NCBI RefSeq assembly: GCF_001905545.1
Contig: NZ_LIPD01000006.1
Location: 248,001 to 312,000 of the forward strand
Source of the DNA: Streptomyces sp. CB02056
GTDB taxonomy: Bacteria > Actinomycetota > Actinomycetes > Streptomycetales > Streptomycetaceae
Length of the DNA: 64,000 bases
Direction: 5' to 3'
The first letter of the stretch is position 1, and each line of letters begins with the position of its first letter. The notes below the pieces were generated by a model. That model worked only from the letters and a program-made list of their open reading frames with translations. It was not told the DNA's origin and made no database searches. The translations under genes and the position numbers were made by a program. Positions 34,448 to 43,396 of this stretch are shown here, piece by piece.

Positions 34448-34470
34448 CCCGAACCCTTTGGGGGACCGCC

Positions 34471-36015
34471 ATGGCCACCTCGCGCGCCCTGGCCGAGGCT
34501 TCGCCCGCGACCGCACGTCGGGGCCAGCACCCGGGGATTGCACTCACCGTCATCGCGGCGACACAGCTGATGGTCGTCCTGGACATCACGATCGTGAACA
34601 TCGCGCTGCCGCACATCCAGCAGGCGCTGAAGTTCAGCACCACCGACCTGTCCTGGGTCATCAACGCCTACACCCTGACCTTCGGCGGGCTGCTGCTGCT
34701 CGGCGGACGGGCGGGCGACATCCTCGGGCGGCGGCGGGTGTTCGTCGTCGGCGTGCTGGTGTTCAGCCTGGCCTCGCTGCTCGGCGGCGTCGCGCAGTCC
34801 TCCGCCTGGCTGCTGGCGGCGCGGGCCCTGCAGGGCGTGGGCGGGGCCATCGCCTCGCCGACGGCGCTGGCGCTGATCGCCACCAACTTCAAGGAGGGCC
34901 AGGAACGCAACCGGGCCTTCGGGGTCTACTCCGCCGTCGCCGGGGCCGGTGGCGCGATCGGCCTGCTGCTCGGCGGCATGCTCACCTCCTGGCTGTCCTG
35001 GCGCTGGGTGCTCTTCGTCAATGTGCCGATCGGCATCGCGATCGCCCTGCTGGCGCCGCTCTACATCAACGAGTCCGAGCGCCACCCCGGCCGCTTCGAC
35101 CTGCCCGGCGCCCTCACCGCCACCGCGGGCATGGTCTCCCTGGTCTACGGCTTCATCCGCGCCTCCGACCACGGCTGGACGGACCCGGTGACGCTCACCG
35201 CCTTCGGCCTCGCCGTGGTCCTGGTCGCGGCGTTCGTGGCGAACGAGCGGCGCGCACGCCAGCCGATCATGCCCCTGCGCCTCCTACGGGACCGCAACCG
35301 CTCGGGCGCGTACGGACTGCTGCTCTGCGTGGCCGCGACGATGTTCAGCATCTTCTTCTTCATCACCCTGTTCGTCCAGGAGATCCTCGGCTTCAGCCCG
35401 CTGCGGGCCGGCTTCGCGTTCCTGCCGATCAGCGTGGCCATCGTCGGCGCCGCCCAGTTCGCCGCCCGCAACCAGCTGCGCTTCGGCCCCAAGCCCTTCC
35501 TCGTCGCCGGCTCGCTCCTGGTGCTGGGCGGGGTCGCCTGGGCGACGCAGATCGACATCGACAGCAGCTACATCGGCGGCATCCTCGGACCGACCATGAT
35601 GTTCGGCTTCGGCATGGGCTCGATCTTCGTCCCCGCCACCCTCACCGTCGTCTCCCACGTCGCCCCGCACGAGACCGGCGCCGCCACCGGCATGCTCAAC
35701 ACCACCCAGCAGGTCGGCGGCTCGCTCGGCCTGTCGATCCTGGTCACGGTGTACGGCACGGCCAGCCGCGCCGAGGCCCGGCAGCAGGCCGGGGCCTTCC
35801 TCCGGCAGGCCACCCCGCAACAGGCCGCCCAGTTCCGGGCCACCGGCCGGCTCCCGGAGCCCTACTCCTCGCAGGTGCTGGTGCACGGGATCGCCACCGC
35901 CTTCCAGCTGGGCCTGGTGTTCGCCGCGCTGGCGGTGGCGATCGCGGTGTTCGTCATCAAGGTCAGCCGGGTGCCGATGCCGCCCGCCGTCAGCCCTTCG
36001 GGGGGAGGTGCTTGA
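34471..36015 (+). CDS. MFS drug exporter, DHA2 (14-TM) family
   Basis: This 514-aa inner-membrane antiporter has the DHA2 motif LDITIVNIALPHIQ in TM1, motif A as GGRAGDILGRRRVF, and about 14 hydrophobic segments, with the QPIMPLRLLRDRNR linker in the middle. It resembles EmrB/QacA-type efflux pumps that exchange drugs for protons. GGGGGA lies 5 nt before the ATG. A separate inverted repeat precedes it, so it need not depend on the TetR gene 204 bp upstream, though the same orientation allows read-through. Confidence 0.92.
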   Translation: MATSRALAEASPATARRGQHPGIALTVIAATQLMVVLDITIVNIALPHIQQALKFSTTDLSWVINAYTLTFGGLLLLGGRAGDILGRRRVFVVGVLVFSLASLLGGVAQSSAWLLAARALQGVGGAIASPTALALIATNFKEGQERNRAFGVYSAVAGAGGAIGLLLGGMLTSWLSWRWVLFVNVPIGIAIALLAPLYINESERHPGRFDLPGALTATAGMVSLVYGFIRASDHGWTDPVTLTAFGLAVVLVAAFVANERRARQPIMPLRLLRDRNRSGAYGLLLCVAATMFSIFFFITLFVQEILGFSPLRAGFAFLPISVAIVGAAQFAARNQLRFGPKPFLVAGSLLVLGGVAWATQIDIDSSYIGGILGPTMMFGFGMGSIFVPATLTVVSHVAPHETGAATGMLNTTQQVGGSLGLSILVTVYGTASRAEARQQAGAFLRQATPQQAAQFRATGRLPEPYSSQVLVHGIATAFQLGLVFAALAVAIAVFVIKVSRVPMPPAVSPSGGGA

Positions 36016-36155
36016 CAGGGCGTCAGGGTGACCGGGAGAGTCTTCCCCGTAATGGTTTTCATCTTCGATAACCGTTGCGGGTGACCCCTGCCCGCCACGG
36101 GTCGAAGCCCGACCCGTTCCCGAAACCCCGACGCACCCCCCGAAAGAGGACACCC

Positions 36156-36545
36156 ATGTCGCTCGACGTCTCCCCCGCCCTCCTCGCCCAGGCCCAGCAG
36201 GGCCGCGTCGACGAGGCCGAGTTCCTCGACACCGTGCGCGCCTCGCTCCCGTACGCCTACCAGGTCGTCGCCGGGCTCAGCACCGAACTCGCGGCCGGCG
36301 AAGCGGAGTTCACCACCGACAACACCACGCCCAGCGACGAGCAGCGCGCCCAGCTGCTGCGCGCCCTCGCCAGCAACGCGATCCGCGGCAGCCTGGAGAA
36401 CCACTTCGGGGTGAAGCTCGCCTTCGTCAACTGCCACCGGGTCGGCGCCTTCCGCCCCGGCACCGAGGACGGCGCGGCGTACCGCGAGTTCACCTCGCTG
36501 CACAACCAGATCCGCAACCAGAGCCCGGAGCTGCGCAGCTGCTGA
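36156..36545 (+). CDS. SCO5389 family protein
   Basis: This 129-aa small soluble protein matches the conserved Streptomyces SCO5389 family: it begins MSLDVSPALLAQAQQGRVDE, contains LLRALASNAIRGSLENHFGV and ends NQSPELRSC. The function is unknown. AGAGGA precedes the ATG. It is followed by a very strong hairpin, so it is probably a single-gene transcript. Confidence 0.88.
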   Translation: MSLDVSPALLAQAQQGRVDEAEFLDTVRASLPYAYQVVAGLSTELAAGEAEFTTDNTTPSDEQRAQLLRALASNAIRGSLENHFGVKLAFVNCHRVGAFRPGTEDGAAYREFTSLHNQIRNQSPELRSC

Positions 36546-36557
36546 CGGCGCCCCGTA

Positions 36558-36598
36558 GCGGCGGCTCCCACCCGGCCCGACGGGGTGGGAGCCGCCGC
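36558..36598 (+). terminator. Terminator hairpin after SCO5389-family gene
   Basis: GCGGCGGCTCCCACCC pairs perfectly over 16 bp with GGGTGGGAGCCGCCGC across a 9-nt loop, starting 13 bp past the stop codon. Confidence 0.8.
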
Positions 36599-36755
36599 CG
36601 TACGTGTCGCCGTGTTGCGCACCGTTGCGGGCCGTTGCGGGCCGGTGTCCGGATCGCGCGTCGATCTTGTCGGGCGGCGCGGCGGCTGCGTACGTTCGAA
36701 ACGCACCACCCGACCGGCCCGCCCCCGGGCCGCCCCTCACCCCGCGGAGCCCACC

Positions 36756-37790
36756 ATGTCGCCGAACCCCCGACCGCTGCGGAAACTCGGCTTCCTCACC
36801 ATCGGGCTCTTCGACGAGACGGACCCGCGCCGCGGCCACGAGTCCACCCTCGACCTCATCACCCTCGGCGAGCGGCTCGGCTTCGACAGCGCCTGGCTGC
36901 GCCACCGCCACCTCCAGTACGGCATCTCCTCCCCGGTCGCCGTGCTCGCCGCCGCCACCCAGCGCACCAGCCGCATCCAGCTCGGCACCGCCGTCACCCC
37001 GCTCGGCTGGGAGAACCCGCTGCGGCTCGCCGAGGACCTGGCCACCGTGGACGTGCTCTCCGGCGGGCGGCTCAACCCCGGCTTCAGCGTCGGCCCGCCC
37101 ACCCACTACGCGCACCTGCGCGACGCGCTCTACCCCGACACCGGCGACCAGGAGGACTTCAGCCCCCGGCGCGCCGAGCGGCTGCTCGCCCTGGTCCGCG
37201 GCGAGGACGCCTCCGACTTCGCCGGCACCGAGGGCATCGAGGTGTACTCCCGCCGTGTCCAGCCGCACTCCCCCGGGCTGGCCTCCCGGCTCTGGTACGG
37301 CGCCGGCAGCCTGCGCTCGGCCCGCTGGGCCGGCGAGCAGGGGCTCAACCTGCTCACCAGCAGCGTCGTGAAGGCGGAGGGCGACGACGCGGAGCCGCTC
37401 GACTTCGCCGCCATCCAGGCCGCCCAGATCCGCGCCTTCCGCGAGCGCCACCCCGACGGCGACCGCGCCCGGGTCTCCCAGGGCCTGGTGGTCATCCCCA
37501 CCGACAGCGCCACCCCCGAGCAGCGCGCCAAGTACCAGGCCTACGCCCTCGCCCGCGCCCCGCGCACCCTCGCCCCGCAGGGCCCGGCCCGGCTGCTGTT
37601 CGCCCCCGACCTGGTCGGCACGACCGAGGAACTCGTCGAGCGGCTGCACGCCCACGCCGGCTACCGCGAGATCGACGAGGTCGCCTTCGCGCTGCCGTTC
37701 ACCTTCGAGCACGAGGACTACACGCAGATCCTCACCGACCTGGCCACCCGCCTCGGCCCCGCCCTCGGCTGGACCCCCGGCCAGGACTGA
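36756..37790 (+). CDS. LLM-class flavin-dependent oxidoreductase
   Basis: This 344-aa protein has the luciferase-like monooxygenase fold: LGFDSAWLRHRHLQYGISSP, TSRIQLGTAVTPLGWENPLR and LAEDLATVDVLSGGRLNPGF. Members use FMNH2 (or F420 in some subgroups) to oxidise small organic substrates; which applies here cannot be read from sequence. The start at ATG 36756 gives MSPNPRPLRKLGFLTIGLF. It is preceded by the SCO5389 terminator, and a possible truncated reading frame begins 29 bp after its stop. Confidence 0.88.
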   Translation: MSPNPRPLRKLGFLTIGLFDETDPRRGHESTLDLITLGERLGFDSAWLRHRHLQYGISSPVAVLAAATQRTSRIQLGTAVTPLGWENPLRLAEDLATVDVLSGGRLNPGFSVGPPTHYAHLRDALYPDTGDQEDFSPRRAERLLALVRGEDASDFAGTEGIEVYSRRVQPHSPGLASRLWYGAGSLRSARWAGEQGLNLLTSSVVKAEGDDAEPLDFAAIQAAQIRAFRERHPDGDRARVSQGLVVIPTDSATPEQRAKYQAYALARAPRTLAPQGPARLLFAPDLVGTTEELVERLHAHAGYREIDEVAFALPFTFEHEDYTQILTDLATRLGPALGWTPGQD

Positions 37791-37879
37791 CCGACCGCAC
37801 GACTCCCGGGGGAGCACCATGGACGTCGACACCCTCGACACGGCCGGCGGCTACGGCCACCTCGTGAACCGCCGACGGC

Positions 37880-38449
37880 TCAGAACTCGCTGGTGTCCAC
37901 GTCCAGTTCGAACGGCTCGGGCAGCCGCACCGGCACCCCGAACGGGTGCGGCCCCTCCACCCTGGTGTAACCGAGCGCACCCGGCTGGGAGAACAGCGTG
38001 CACGCCCGCTCCTGCCGGTCCACCAGGAGGTAGAGCGGCGCACCGAACTGGGCGTAGCGGCGGCGCTTCACCGTCCGGTCGGTGTCGGCGTTCGACGGGG
38101 ACGTGACCTCGACCACGAGGACGGTCTGATCGGGAAGCAACGCACCGGGGTTGTTCACCGCCAGTTTCACCGGCACAAGGGCCAGGTCCGGGATGTAGTA
38201 GTTCTCGGTACCGGGCAGGTCGAGGTTGCCCGAGCCTGAACGCAATCCGAGTTCGCGCTGGCGGGGTCCGATCTGCAAGCGGATCAGATCGACGGTGTTC
38301 TCATGCTCCCAGGACGGCGACACGGGAGTGATGACACCCTCAACGATCTCAACGCGTTCACCCGCGATGTGCTGAATCGCATACTTGAGGGCTTGCTCCG
38401 GGTTCGGCACGTGGCTGTAGTCGCCCGGGCCGATGTGCGCTGTGCTCAC
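37880..38449 (-). CDS. Uma2-family (DUF820) PD-(D/E)xK nuclease-like protein
   Basis: This 189-aa protein has the fold signature of Uma2 proteins: VEIVEGVITPVSPSWEHE, the aspartate in YYIPDLALV, the glutamate in VLVVEVTSPSN and the lysine in VKRRRYAQFG. Family members are abundant in actinobacteria and cyanobacteria, often in multiple copies, and are predicted restriction-like endonucleases; their biology is unresolved. It appears to be an isolated gene, convergent with the LLM oxidoreductase. Confidence 0.88.
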   Translation of the reverse strand: MSTAHIGPGDYSHVPNPEQALKYAIQHIAGERVEIVEGVITPVSPSWEHENTVDLIRLQIGPRQRELGLRSGSGNLDLPGTENYYIPDLALVPVKLAVNNPGALLPDQTVLVVEVTSPSNADTDRTVKRRRYAQFGAPLYLLVDRQERACTLFSQPGALGYTRVEGPHPFGVPVRLPEPFELDVDTSEF

Positions 38450-38624
38450 GTAGTGCTCTCCTGTCCGGCGCTGGTCTCAACGCTCAGGGGCTGCCCGGCG
38501 GAAAGACTACCGGGGTAACACCGCCGCATATGCACGCGCCACCAGACCTACCCGCCAAAACCGGACAACCTCGGGAAGCCGCCGCCCCGAGCCGGATCAC
38601 CGTCACCAGGCATCAAGTCGCCGG

Positions 38625-40073
38625 TCAGAGCAGGCGCTTGATCTCGCCGCGTGCCCGGTAGAAGCCGCCCGAGGCGGACTCCCGGACCTCGGCGACCAAG
38701 TAGCGGGCCCCGGGGATCCGGATGTCCTTGGGGAACTGCACCCGCCAGGACGGGTCGTAGCCCTGCGAGAGCACCCGCACGCGCAGCCGGGTGCCGTCCT
38801 GGACGCACTCGACCTCGACCTCGCCGCCGGTCCGGGCGGTGGCCACCGCGACCGTCTCCAGCCCGGCGCCGGCCCGCACCGGCTCCCAGCCCGCGCCCTT
38901 GACCTCGGCGGTCTTCGGCAGCGTGCCGTCCTCGGCCGCCCGCACCGCCTGCTCGCCGGCGTCCAGGCAGGCCAGCGAGCCGTCCGTCGTCACCAGGTAG
39001 AGCCGCCCCTCCCGGTACTGCATGCTGTACGCCGAGCCGCAGCCGGTGGCGAGCTTCCACAGCCGCGTCCCGTCGGCGGCGAAGCAGTACACCGAGGAGT
39101 GGTTGTCCCCCGCGAAGACGTACTCGCCGTCCGGGGAGGCCGCGCAGGAGAACACGCCGGCGTCGCAGCGGTAGGCGGCCACCTCGGCGCCGTCCGACTT
39201 GCGCAGCCGGTGCACCCAGCCCTGCCCGGTGCCGGCGAACACCTCGTCGGCCTCCTGCCAGCCGAACAGCACCCCGCCCCGGGTGGGGGTGTACCAGCGC
39301 TGGTCGCCGCTGCGGTTGTCGTAGCGGGCGACCCCGCGCGAGTGGCCGTGGTAGACGCCGTCGGCGTCGCAGCGCACCATCCAGCCGGACCGGCCGTCGG
39401 CCTGACGGCGCCACTGGAACTCGTCCTCGTGGTCCACCGTGGTCAGCCCGCCGCGCTCGTCGGCGACGCCCAGCACGCCGTCGTGGATGTCGAGCCAGAA
39501 GATGTCCACGTCCTGGGCTATCTCGTACGCCACCCGCGGGATCTTGCCGCCCAGGTCGTACACCTTGCCGTCGTCGCAGCCGGCGTAGATCCACCAGTCG
39601 TCCGCGACGATGCACTTCACGCCGTCCGGCAGGCCGTAGCGGGCCGTCACCTCGCCGTCGTGGGTGAGGGTGTAGACGTCGCCACGCTCGTTGCCGACCC
39701 AGGCGTGCTCCTCGCCGACGAAGATCCCGAAGGCGGGCGAGCCGGAGCGGAAGCGCCACAGCAGCGGCGCCTGGCGGGCGGTCGAGCGGCTGCTGACGAT
39801 CTGCCGCCTGGTCACCTCCCGGCGCTGGCGCACGCCCCGGACGGCCGGGGCGTAGCCCTTGCGGACCTTCTCGCCGATCTTCTTCGCCGCCGCCGAGGCC
39901 GCCTTCTCCGGGCTCGGGTACGTCGTCGCCTTGCTCTGCCCGGGCTCGCCGATCCGCCCGTACCGTACCGTCACCACCTGGCCGACGAGCCGCACCTCGT
40001 AGAACTTGTGCGCACTCCCCTCGTCCTCGGACAGTTCGAGGTACGTGACCTGCTCTTCCACGGCGACGGACAC
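38625..40073 (-). CDS. WGR-domain protein with PQQ/WD-like beta-propeller
   Basis: This 482-aa protein begins with a WGR domain (about residues 6-75, with VTVRYGRIGEPGQS and KKIGEKVRKGY), a nucleic-acid or ADP-ribosylation-associated module. The rest is a repeat-rich propeller: SPAFGIFVGEEHAWVGNERG, DGVLGVADERGGLTTVDHED, SPDGEYVFAGDNHSSVYCFA and RLYLVTTDGSLACLDAGEQA. There is no signal peptide, so it is cytoplasmic. I place the start at GTG 40073 (VSVAVEEQVTYLELSED), 9 nt after AAAGGGGA; the longer upstream frame has no homology. The function is unknown. Confidence 0.83.
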   Translation of the reverse strand: MSVAVEEQVTYLELSEDEGSAHKFYEVRLVGQVVTVRYGRIGEPGQSKATTYPSPEKAASAAAKKIGEKVRKGYAPAVRGVRQRREVTRRQIVSSRSTARQAPLLWRFRSGSPAFGIFVGEEHAWVGNERGDVYTLTHDGEVTARYGLPDGVKCIVADDWWIYAGCDDGKVYDLGGKIPRVAYEIAQDVDIFWLDIHDGVLGVADERGGLTTVDHEDEFQWRRQADGRSGWMVRCDADGVYHGHSRGVARYDNRSGDQRWYTPTRGGVLFGWQEADEVFAGTGQGWVHRLRKSDGAEVAAYRCDAGVFSCAASPDGEYVFAGDNHSSVYCFAADGTRLWKLATGCGSAYSMQYREGRLYLVTTDGSLACLDAGEQAVRAAEDGTLPKTAEVKGAGWEPVRAGAGLETVAVATARTGGEVEVECVQDGTRLRVRVLSQGYDPSWRVQFPKDIRIPGARYLVAEVRESASGGFYRARGEIKRLL

Positions 40074-40289
40074 GGCGCGGTCCCCTTTCGGGCGACGGAG
40101 ATTTCGGGCAAGGGAAGCGGGGGCCGGCGGGACCCGCCCGCCGACACCCCACAAGCTACGACCGGGCACTGACAATCGGCTCCGGTCACGGGCGGGACCC
40201 GTGAGGTCAGCCCGGGTCGGCCAGGAGGGCGCAGCCTCCAAGATCCCCGACCTCGTCGCCCTCGATCAGCTCTGCGTCTCCTCGCGGCG

Positions 40290-41276
40290 TCAAACAGCGG
40301 CCGCATCGGGTACGACGAGCAGCTTGCCCGTGGTACGCCGAGCCTCCAGATCGCTGTGGGCCTGGGCGGCCTCGGACAGTGCGTAACGGCCCGTCACGGT
40401 GACCTCGAGCGCCTTGGAGCGCACCCACTCGAACACATCGGCGGCCCGTCGGAGCAGTTCGGACCGATCGGCGATGTAGTGCCCGAGGCTGGGCCGGATC
40501 AGGGTCAGCGAACCGCCGTGGGCGAGCCGAATCGGATCGAACGGCGGCACGGCACCACTTGCCGCGCCGAAGAGCACGAGATGGCCGCGGGTTCGCAGGC
40601 TGGCGAGGCTCGCATCGAAGGTGTCCGCGCCGACGCCGTCGAAGACAACCGGCAGTCCCTGACCGCCGTTGAGCCGCCTCACCTCGGCTGCGAGATCGTC
40701 GACCGCGGAGGAGAGGATCACCTCGGCGGCCCCGGCACGCTTCGCCAGCTCGGCCTTCGCCGTGGTCGACGTCGTGCCGATCACCCTGCCGCCGAGATGG
40801 GTGATGAGCTGGGTCAGAAGCAGCCCCATGCCACCGGCAGCCGCATGCACGAGCACCGTGTCGCCCCCCTGAACCGGGTAGGCGTCCTTGACGAGATAGT
40901 GCGCGGTCATGCCTTGGAGGAGCACCGCGGCGGCTGTCTCGAAGCCGATGTCGTCGGGCAGCGGCACCAGCCGGGAGGAGTCCACGACGGCCCGCTCGGC
41001 GTACGCGCCGGGAATCTCCACCCAACCGACCCGGTCCCCGACTGCGACGTCAGCGACGCCGGGTCCGACTTCGACGACCGTTCCGGCGCCCTCGGCGCCC
41101 GGGGTGAAGGGCAGCGGGACGCTGTACCGGCCTTCACGGTGGTAGACGTCGAGGAAGTTGACCCCGGCTGCGGCGACCTCCACGACCGCTTGGCCCGGGC
41201 CCGGCGTCGGTTGATCGATATCGACCAGTCGCAGCACCTCGGGACCGCCCACTTCGGACATCTGAATCGCTCGCAT
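40290..41276 (-). CDS. Zinc-independent quinone oxidoreductase (MDR family)
   Basis: This 328-aa NADPH:quinone reductase-type protein has no zinc ligands. MRAIQMSEVGGPEVLRLVDI is the typical Qor start; AAGVNFLDVYHREGRY and the cofactor loop VLVHAAAGGMGLLLTQL follow, with SRPSLGHY-like RPSLGHYIAD near the C-terminus. It should reduce quinones or enones with NADPH. It appears to be a single gene, with a conserved C-terminal LEARRTTGKLLVVP. Confidence 0.93.
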   Translation of the reverse strand: MRAIQMSEVGGPEVLRLVDIDQPTPGPGQAVVEVAAAGVNFLDVYHREGRYSVPLPFTPGAEGAGTVVEVGPGVADVAVGDRVGWVEIPGAYAERAVVDSSRLVPLPDDIGFETAAAVLLQGMTAHYLVKDAYPVQGGDTVLVHAAAGGMGLLLTQLITHLGGRVIGTTSTTAKAELAKRAGAAEVILSSAVDDLAAEVRRLNGGQGLPVVFDGVGADTFDASLASLRTRGHLVLFGAASGAVPPFDPIRLAHGGSLTLIRPSLGHYIADRSELLRRAADVFEWVRSKALEVTVTGRYALSEAAQAHSDLEARRTTGKLLVVPDAAAV

Positions 41277-41417
41277 GACCCCTCCTGAAACGGCAGACTT
41301 CCCTCACCGAACTCCGCTCGTGGCGATCTTATTTCCGCTCGTGGTGAGGTGCCGTAGCCGTCACGTCCAGGTCAGCGGCATGAAGCCGGCCGTGCCGCGG
41401 CGACTGCCCTGGAGCCC

Positions 41418-41464
41418 GCGGCTGCGGCTGCGGCTGCGGCTGCGGCTGCGGCTGCGGCTGCGGC
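41418..41464. repeat. GCGGCT hexanucleotide tandem repeat
   Basis: Just under eight head-to-tail copies of GCGGCT lie in the 493-bp stretch between the quinone reductase and the GNAT gene. Read on the minus strand, the array would encode a Gln-Pro ladder at the end of a decayed reading frame. It is a simple-sequence array likely to vary in length between strains. Confidence 0.9.
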
Positions 41465-41479
41465 CGAGCATCGTCCAGC

Positions 41480-41738
41480 GTGCCGGCACAGGAGGTTCGG
41501 TGGGCCTGTCGAAGGGGGTGTTCCCGCTCGGAGCGGCTGGTGGTCTGCTCCGCGGCCGCGCGACAGTGCGTGACTGCGGCCTCGTGGTCACCGGCCAGGT
41601 CGAGCGGTTGGGCCCGCACCGCCCCGCCCTCCCCCGTCCGGCCGACCGCCCAGGCGGCGGCGATCCGGGCCAGGTACGGCACGGCCGCCCAGGGGTGAGC
41701 GTCGAGACCGGCGAGGGCGGGTGGGATCCATGGGCGGG
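41480..41738 (-). pseudogene. Degenerate C-terminal fragment, possibly of an ECF sigma factor
   Basis: A frame without its own start reads LAGLDAHPWAAVPYLARIAA, then PLDLAGDHEAAVTHCRAAAE and QTTSRSEREHPLRQAHR. The second part resembles the helical C-terminus (LAGDxxAAVxHYRAAAxxTTSxxERxYLxxRA) of DUF6596-type ECF sigma factors. The sigma-2/4 domains are absent, and downstream the frame dissolves into the GCGGCT array. I call it a remnant; the remaining parts of 41277-41769 show nothing supportable. Confidence 0.4.
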
Positions 41739-41769
41739 ATCCTGGCGGTCGGGACCGACCGACCCGGTG

Positions 41770-42348
41770 TCAGCGCCCGGCCGCCGCCGCCCGTTCCCCG
41801 TCCAGCAGGCACACCATGTGGAGCTTCGCGACGGGCCGGCCGGCGACCAGGACGGCCTGCGGCTCCCGGCCCCACACCTCGAAGCCGCAGGAGGTGTAGA
41901 GCCGCAGGGCCGGTTCGTTGCCCTCCGAGACGGTCAGCAGGACCTGCCGCAGCCGCCCGTCCCGGGCCGCCGTGCGCAGCACCTCGCGCACCAGGGCGCG
42001 GCCGATGCCCCGGCCGGCGGCGTCGCGGGCCACCGCCATGCCGTAGAGGGTGGCCTTGTGCCGTTCCTGACCGCGGCGGGGCACCTTCAGGCCGGCGGTG
42101 CCGACCAATGCGCCTCTGCCGCGTGCGGCAGCGGTGTTGTCGAAGGCGCCGATCAGGGTGCCCGGCCCGTCCTGGGCCTCGGCGAGGCGGCGCAGCGTCG
42201 CGGCCAGGGGTTTGCCGGCCTCCTCGGCGTGGCTGGAGGTGAAGGCGCTCGGTGTCTCGCGCAGCGCGGCCAGCCGGAAGCGCCGGTACGGTTCGGCGTC
42301 GGCGACACCCAGCGGGCGGAGGGTGATCAGGTCAGCCGAGGCGGACAC
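41770..42348 (-). CDS. GNAT-family N-acetyltransferase
   Basis: This 192-aa protein has the acetyl-CoA-binding segment MAVARDAAGRGIGRALVREV (R/QxxGxG/A) and LTVSEGNEPALRLYTSCGFE, the usual GNAT features. The N-terminal RRFRLAALRETPSAF is typical of the RimI-like/acetyl-amino-group. The acceptor is unknown. Its start overlaps the 3' end of the upstream methyltransferase gene by 17 nt, indicating one operon. Confidence 0.92.
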   Translation of the reverse strand: MSASADLITLRPLGVADAEPYRRFRLAALRETPSAFTSSHAEEAGKPLAATLRRLAEAQDGPGTLIGAFDNTAAARGRGALVGTAGLKVPRRGQERHKATLYGMAVARDAAGRGIGRALVREVLRTAARDGRLRQVLLTVSEGNEPALRLYTSCGFEVWGREPQAVLVAGRPVAKLHMVCLLDGERAAAAGR

Positions 42349-43267
42349 GGGTGCACCTCGTCACGTACGGGAGGGCGATCTCCTCGCGGCCGGCCAGGTC
42401 CGGGTGGGTGGCGAGCAGCTGCTCGACGTCGGCCAGCAGGCGGACCCGCTCGTCCTCGGGCAGCGCGATCACGTAGCTGCGCGAGGCGACCATGTCGACG
42501 ATCCCGGCCCGGGTGGTGACGTGCTCCCAGCGGATCTCCAACCGCTCGGGCGCTCCGAACGGCGCCGGGAGGGCCGGCCGGGTGTCGATCCGCTGCGGCG
42601 CCGAACGGTGCATCAGCACGCCCAGGGCGGCCGCCCACGGCTCGGACTCGTCCCGGACGTTCCACACCAGCGCGAGCGTCCCGCCGGGGGCGAGCACCCG
42701 GGCGATCTCCGGCACGGCGGCCGCCTGGTCGAACCAGTGCCAGGCCTGGGCCACCACCACCGCGTCCACGCTGCCGTCCGGCAGCGGGATGCGCTCGGCC
42801 GAGCCCGCCCGGACGGCCGCCTTCGGCACGGCTGCGGCCAGCCGGGCCCGCATCCCCTCGTCGGGCTCGACCGCCACCACGTCCAGGCCCGCCTCGACCA
42901 GCAGCCCGGTCAACTTGCCCGTCCCGGCGCCCAGGTCGAGCACCCGACGGGCCTCCCGGGGCACCGCCGAGCCGACCAGCGCCCGGGGGTAGCCCGGCCG
43001 ACCGTGCTGGTACGCGTCCGCCGCCACGCCGAACGACCGCGCCCGCAGCCTGCCGGCCCACCGCCTGGTCGCCCCCTGCCGCGTCATCCCGCAGGCCCGC
43101 CCGATCTCCTCCCAGGTCGCCTCCCGCCCGCGCCGCAGCTCCTCCACCAGCTCCGTCCGCCGCCCCTCCAGCGCCTCGATCACCCCCGACAACCGCCGCA
43201 GCCCCTCCACGCCGCCGCCACCGGCCACGTCCTCCGCCACCCGCCGACCTAGATCACCTGTCTCCAT
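42332..43267 (-). CDS. HTH-fused class I SAM-dependent methyltransferase
   Basis: This 311-aa protein fuses an N-terminal helix-turn-helix (EALEGRRTELVEELRRGREA then TWEEIGRACGMTRQGATRRW) to a class I methyltransferase with SAM motif VLDLGAGTGKLTGLL, acidic residue in VVAVEPDE and motif IV-like VDAVVVAQAWHWFD. The methyltransferase half alone is a common UbiE-like type. The ATG at 43267 gives METGDLGRRVAEDVAG; a longer frame is not supported. The fusion suggests nucleic-acid-associated or self-regulated activity, which is inference. It overlaps the GNAT gene. Confidence 0.87.
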   Translation of the reverse strand: METGDLGRRVAEDVAGGGGVEGLRRLSGVIEALEGRRTELVEELRRGREATWEEIGRACGMTRQGATRRWAGRLRARSFGVAADAYQHGRPGYPRALVGSAVPREARRVLDLGAGTGKLTGLLVEAGLDVVAVEPDEGMRARLAAAVPKAAVRAGSAERIPLPDGSVDAVVVAQAWHWFDQAAAVPEIARVLAPGGTLALVWNVRDESEPWAAALGVLMHRSAPQRIDTRPALPAPFGAPERLEIRWEHVTTRAGIVDMVASRSYVIALPEDERVRLLADVEQLLATHPDLAGREEIALPYVTRCTRVRLG

Positions 43268-43396
43268 GGCCCGGCACTGTACGGAGCTTCGGCGGAGGTC
43301 GTCAACAGCTATTGCCTGGTGGCGCAACATCTGTTGCCTCCGGTCGCGCCACCGGCCCCGGCCGGGGTGCGGCCGGGGCCCGTCAGCCGCCCGCTG

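Noticed and set aside
41418..41464. Tandem repeats as a CRISPR array
   Set aside because: The unit is 6 bp with no spacers; it is a simple hexanucleotide repeat. No CRISPR array or cas gene was seen anywhere in the window.
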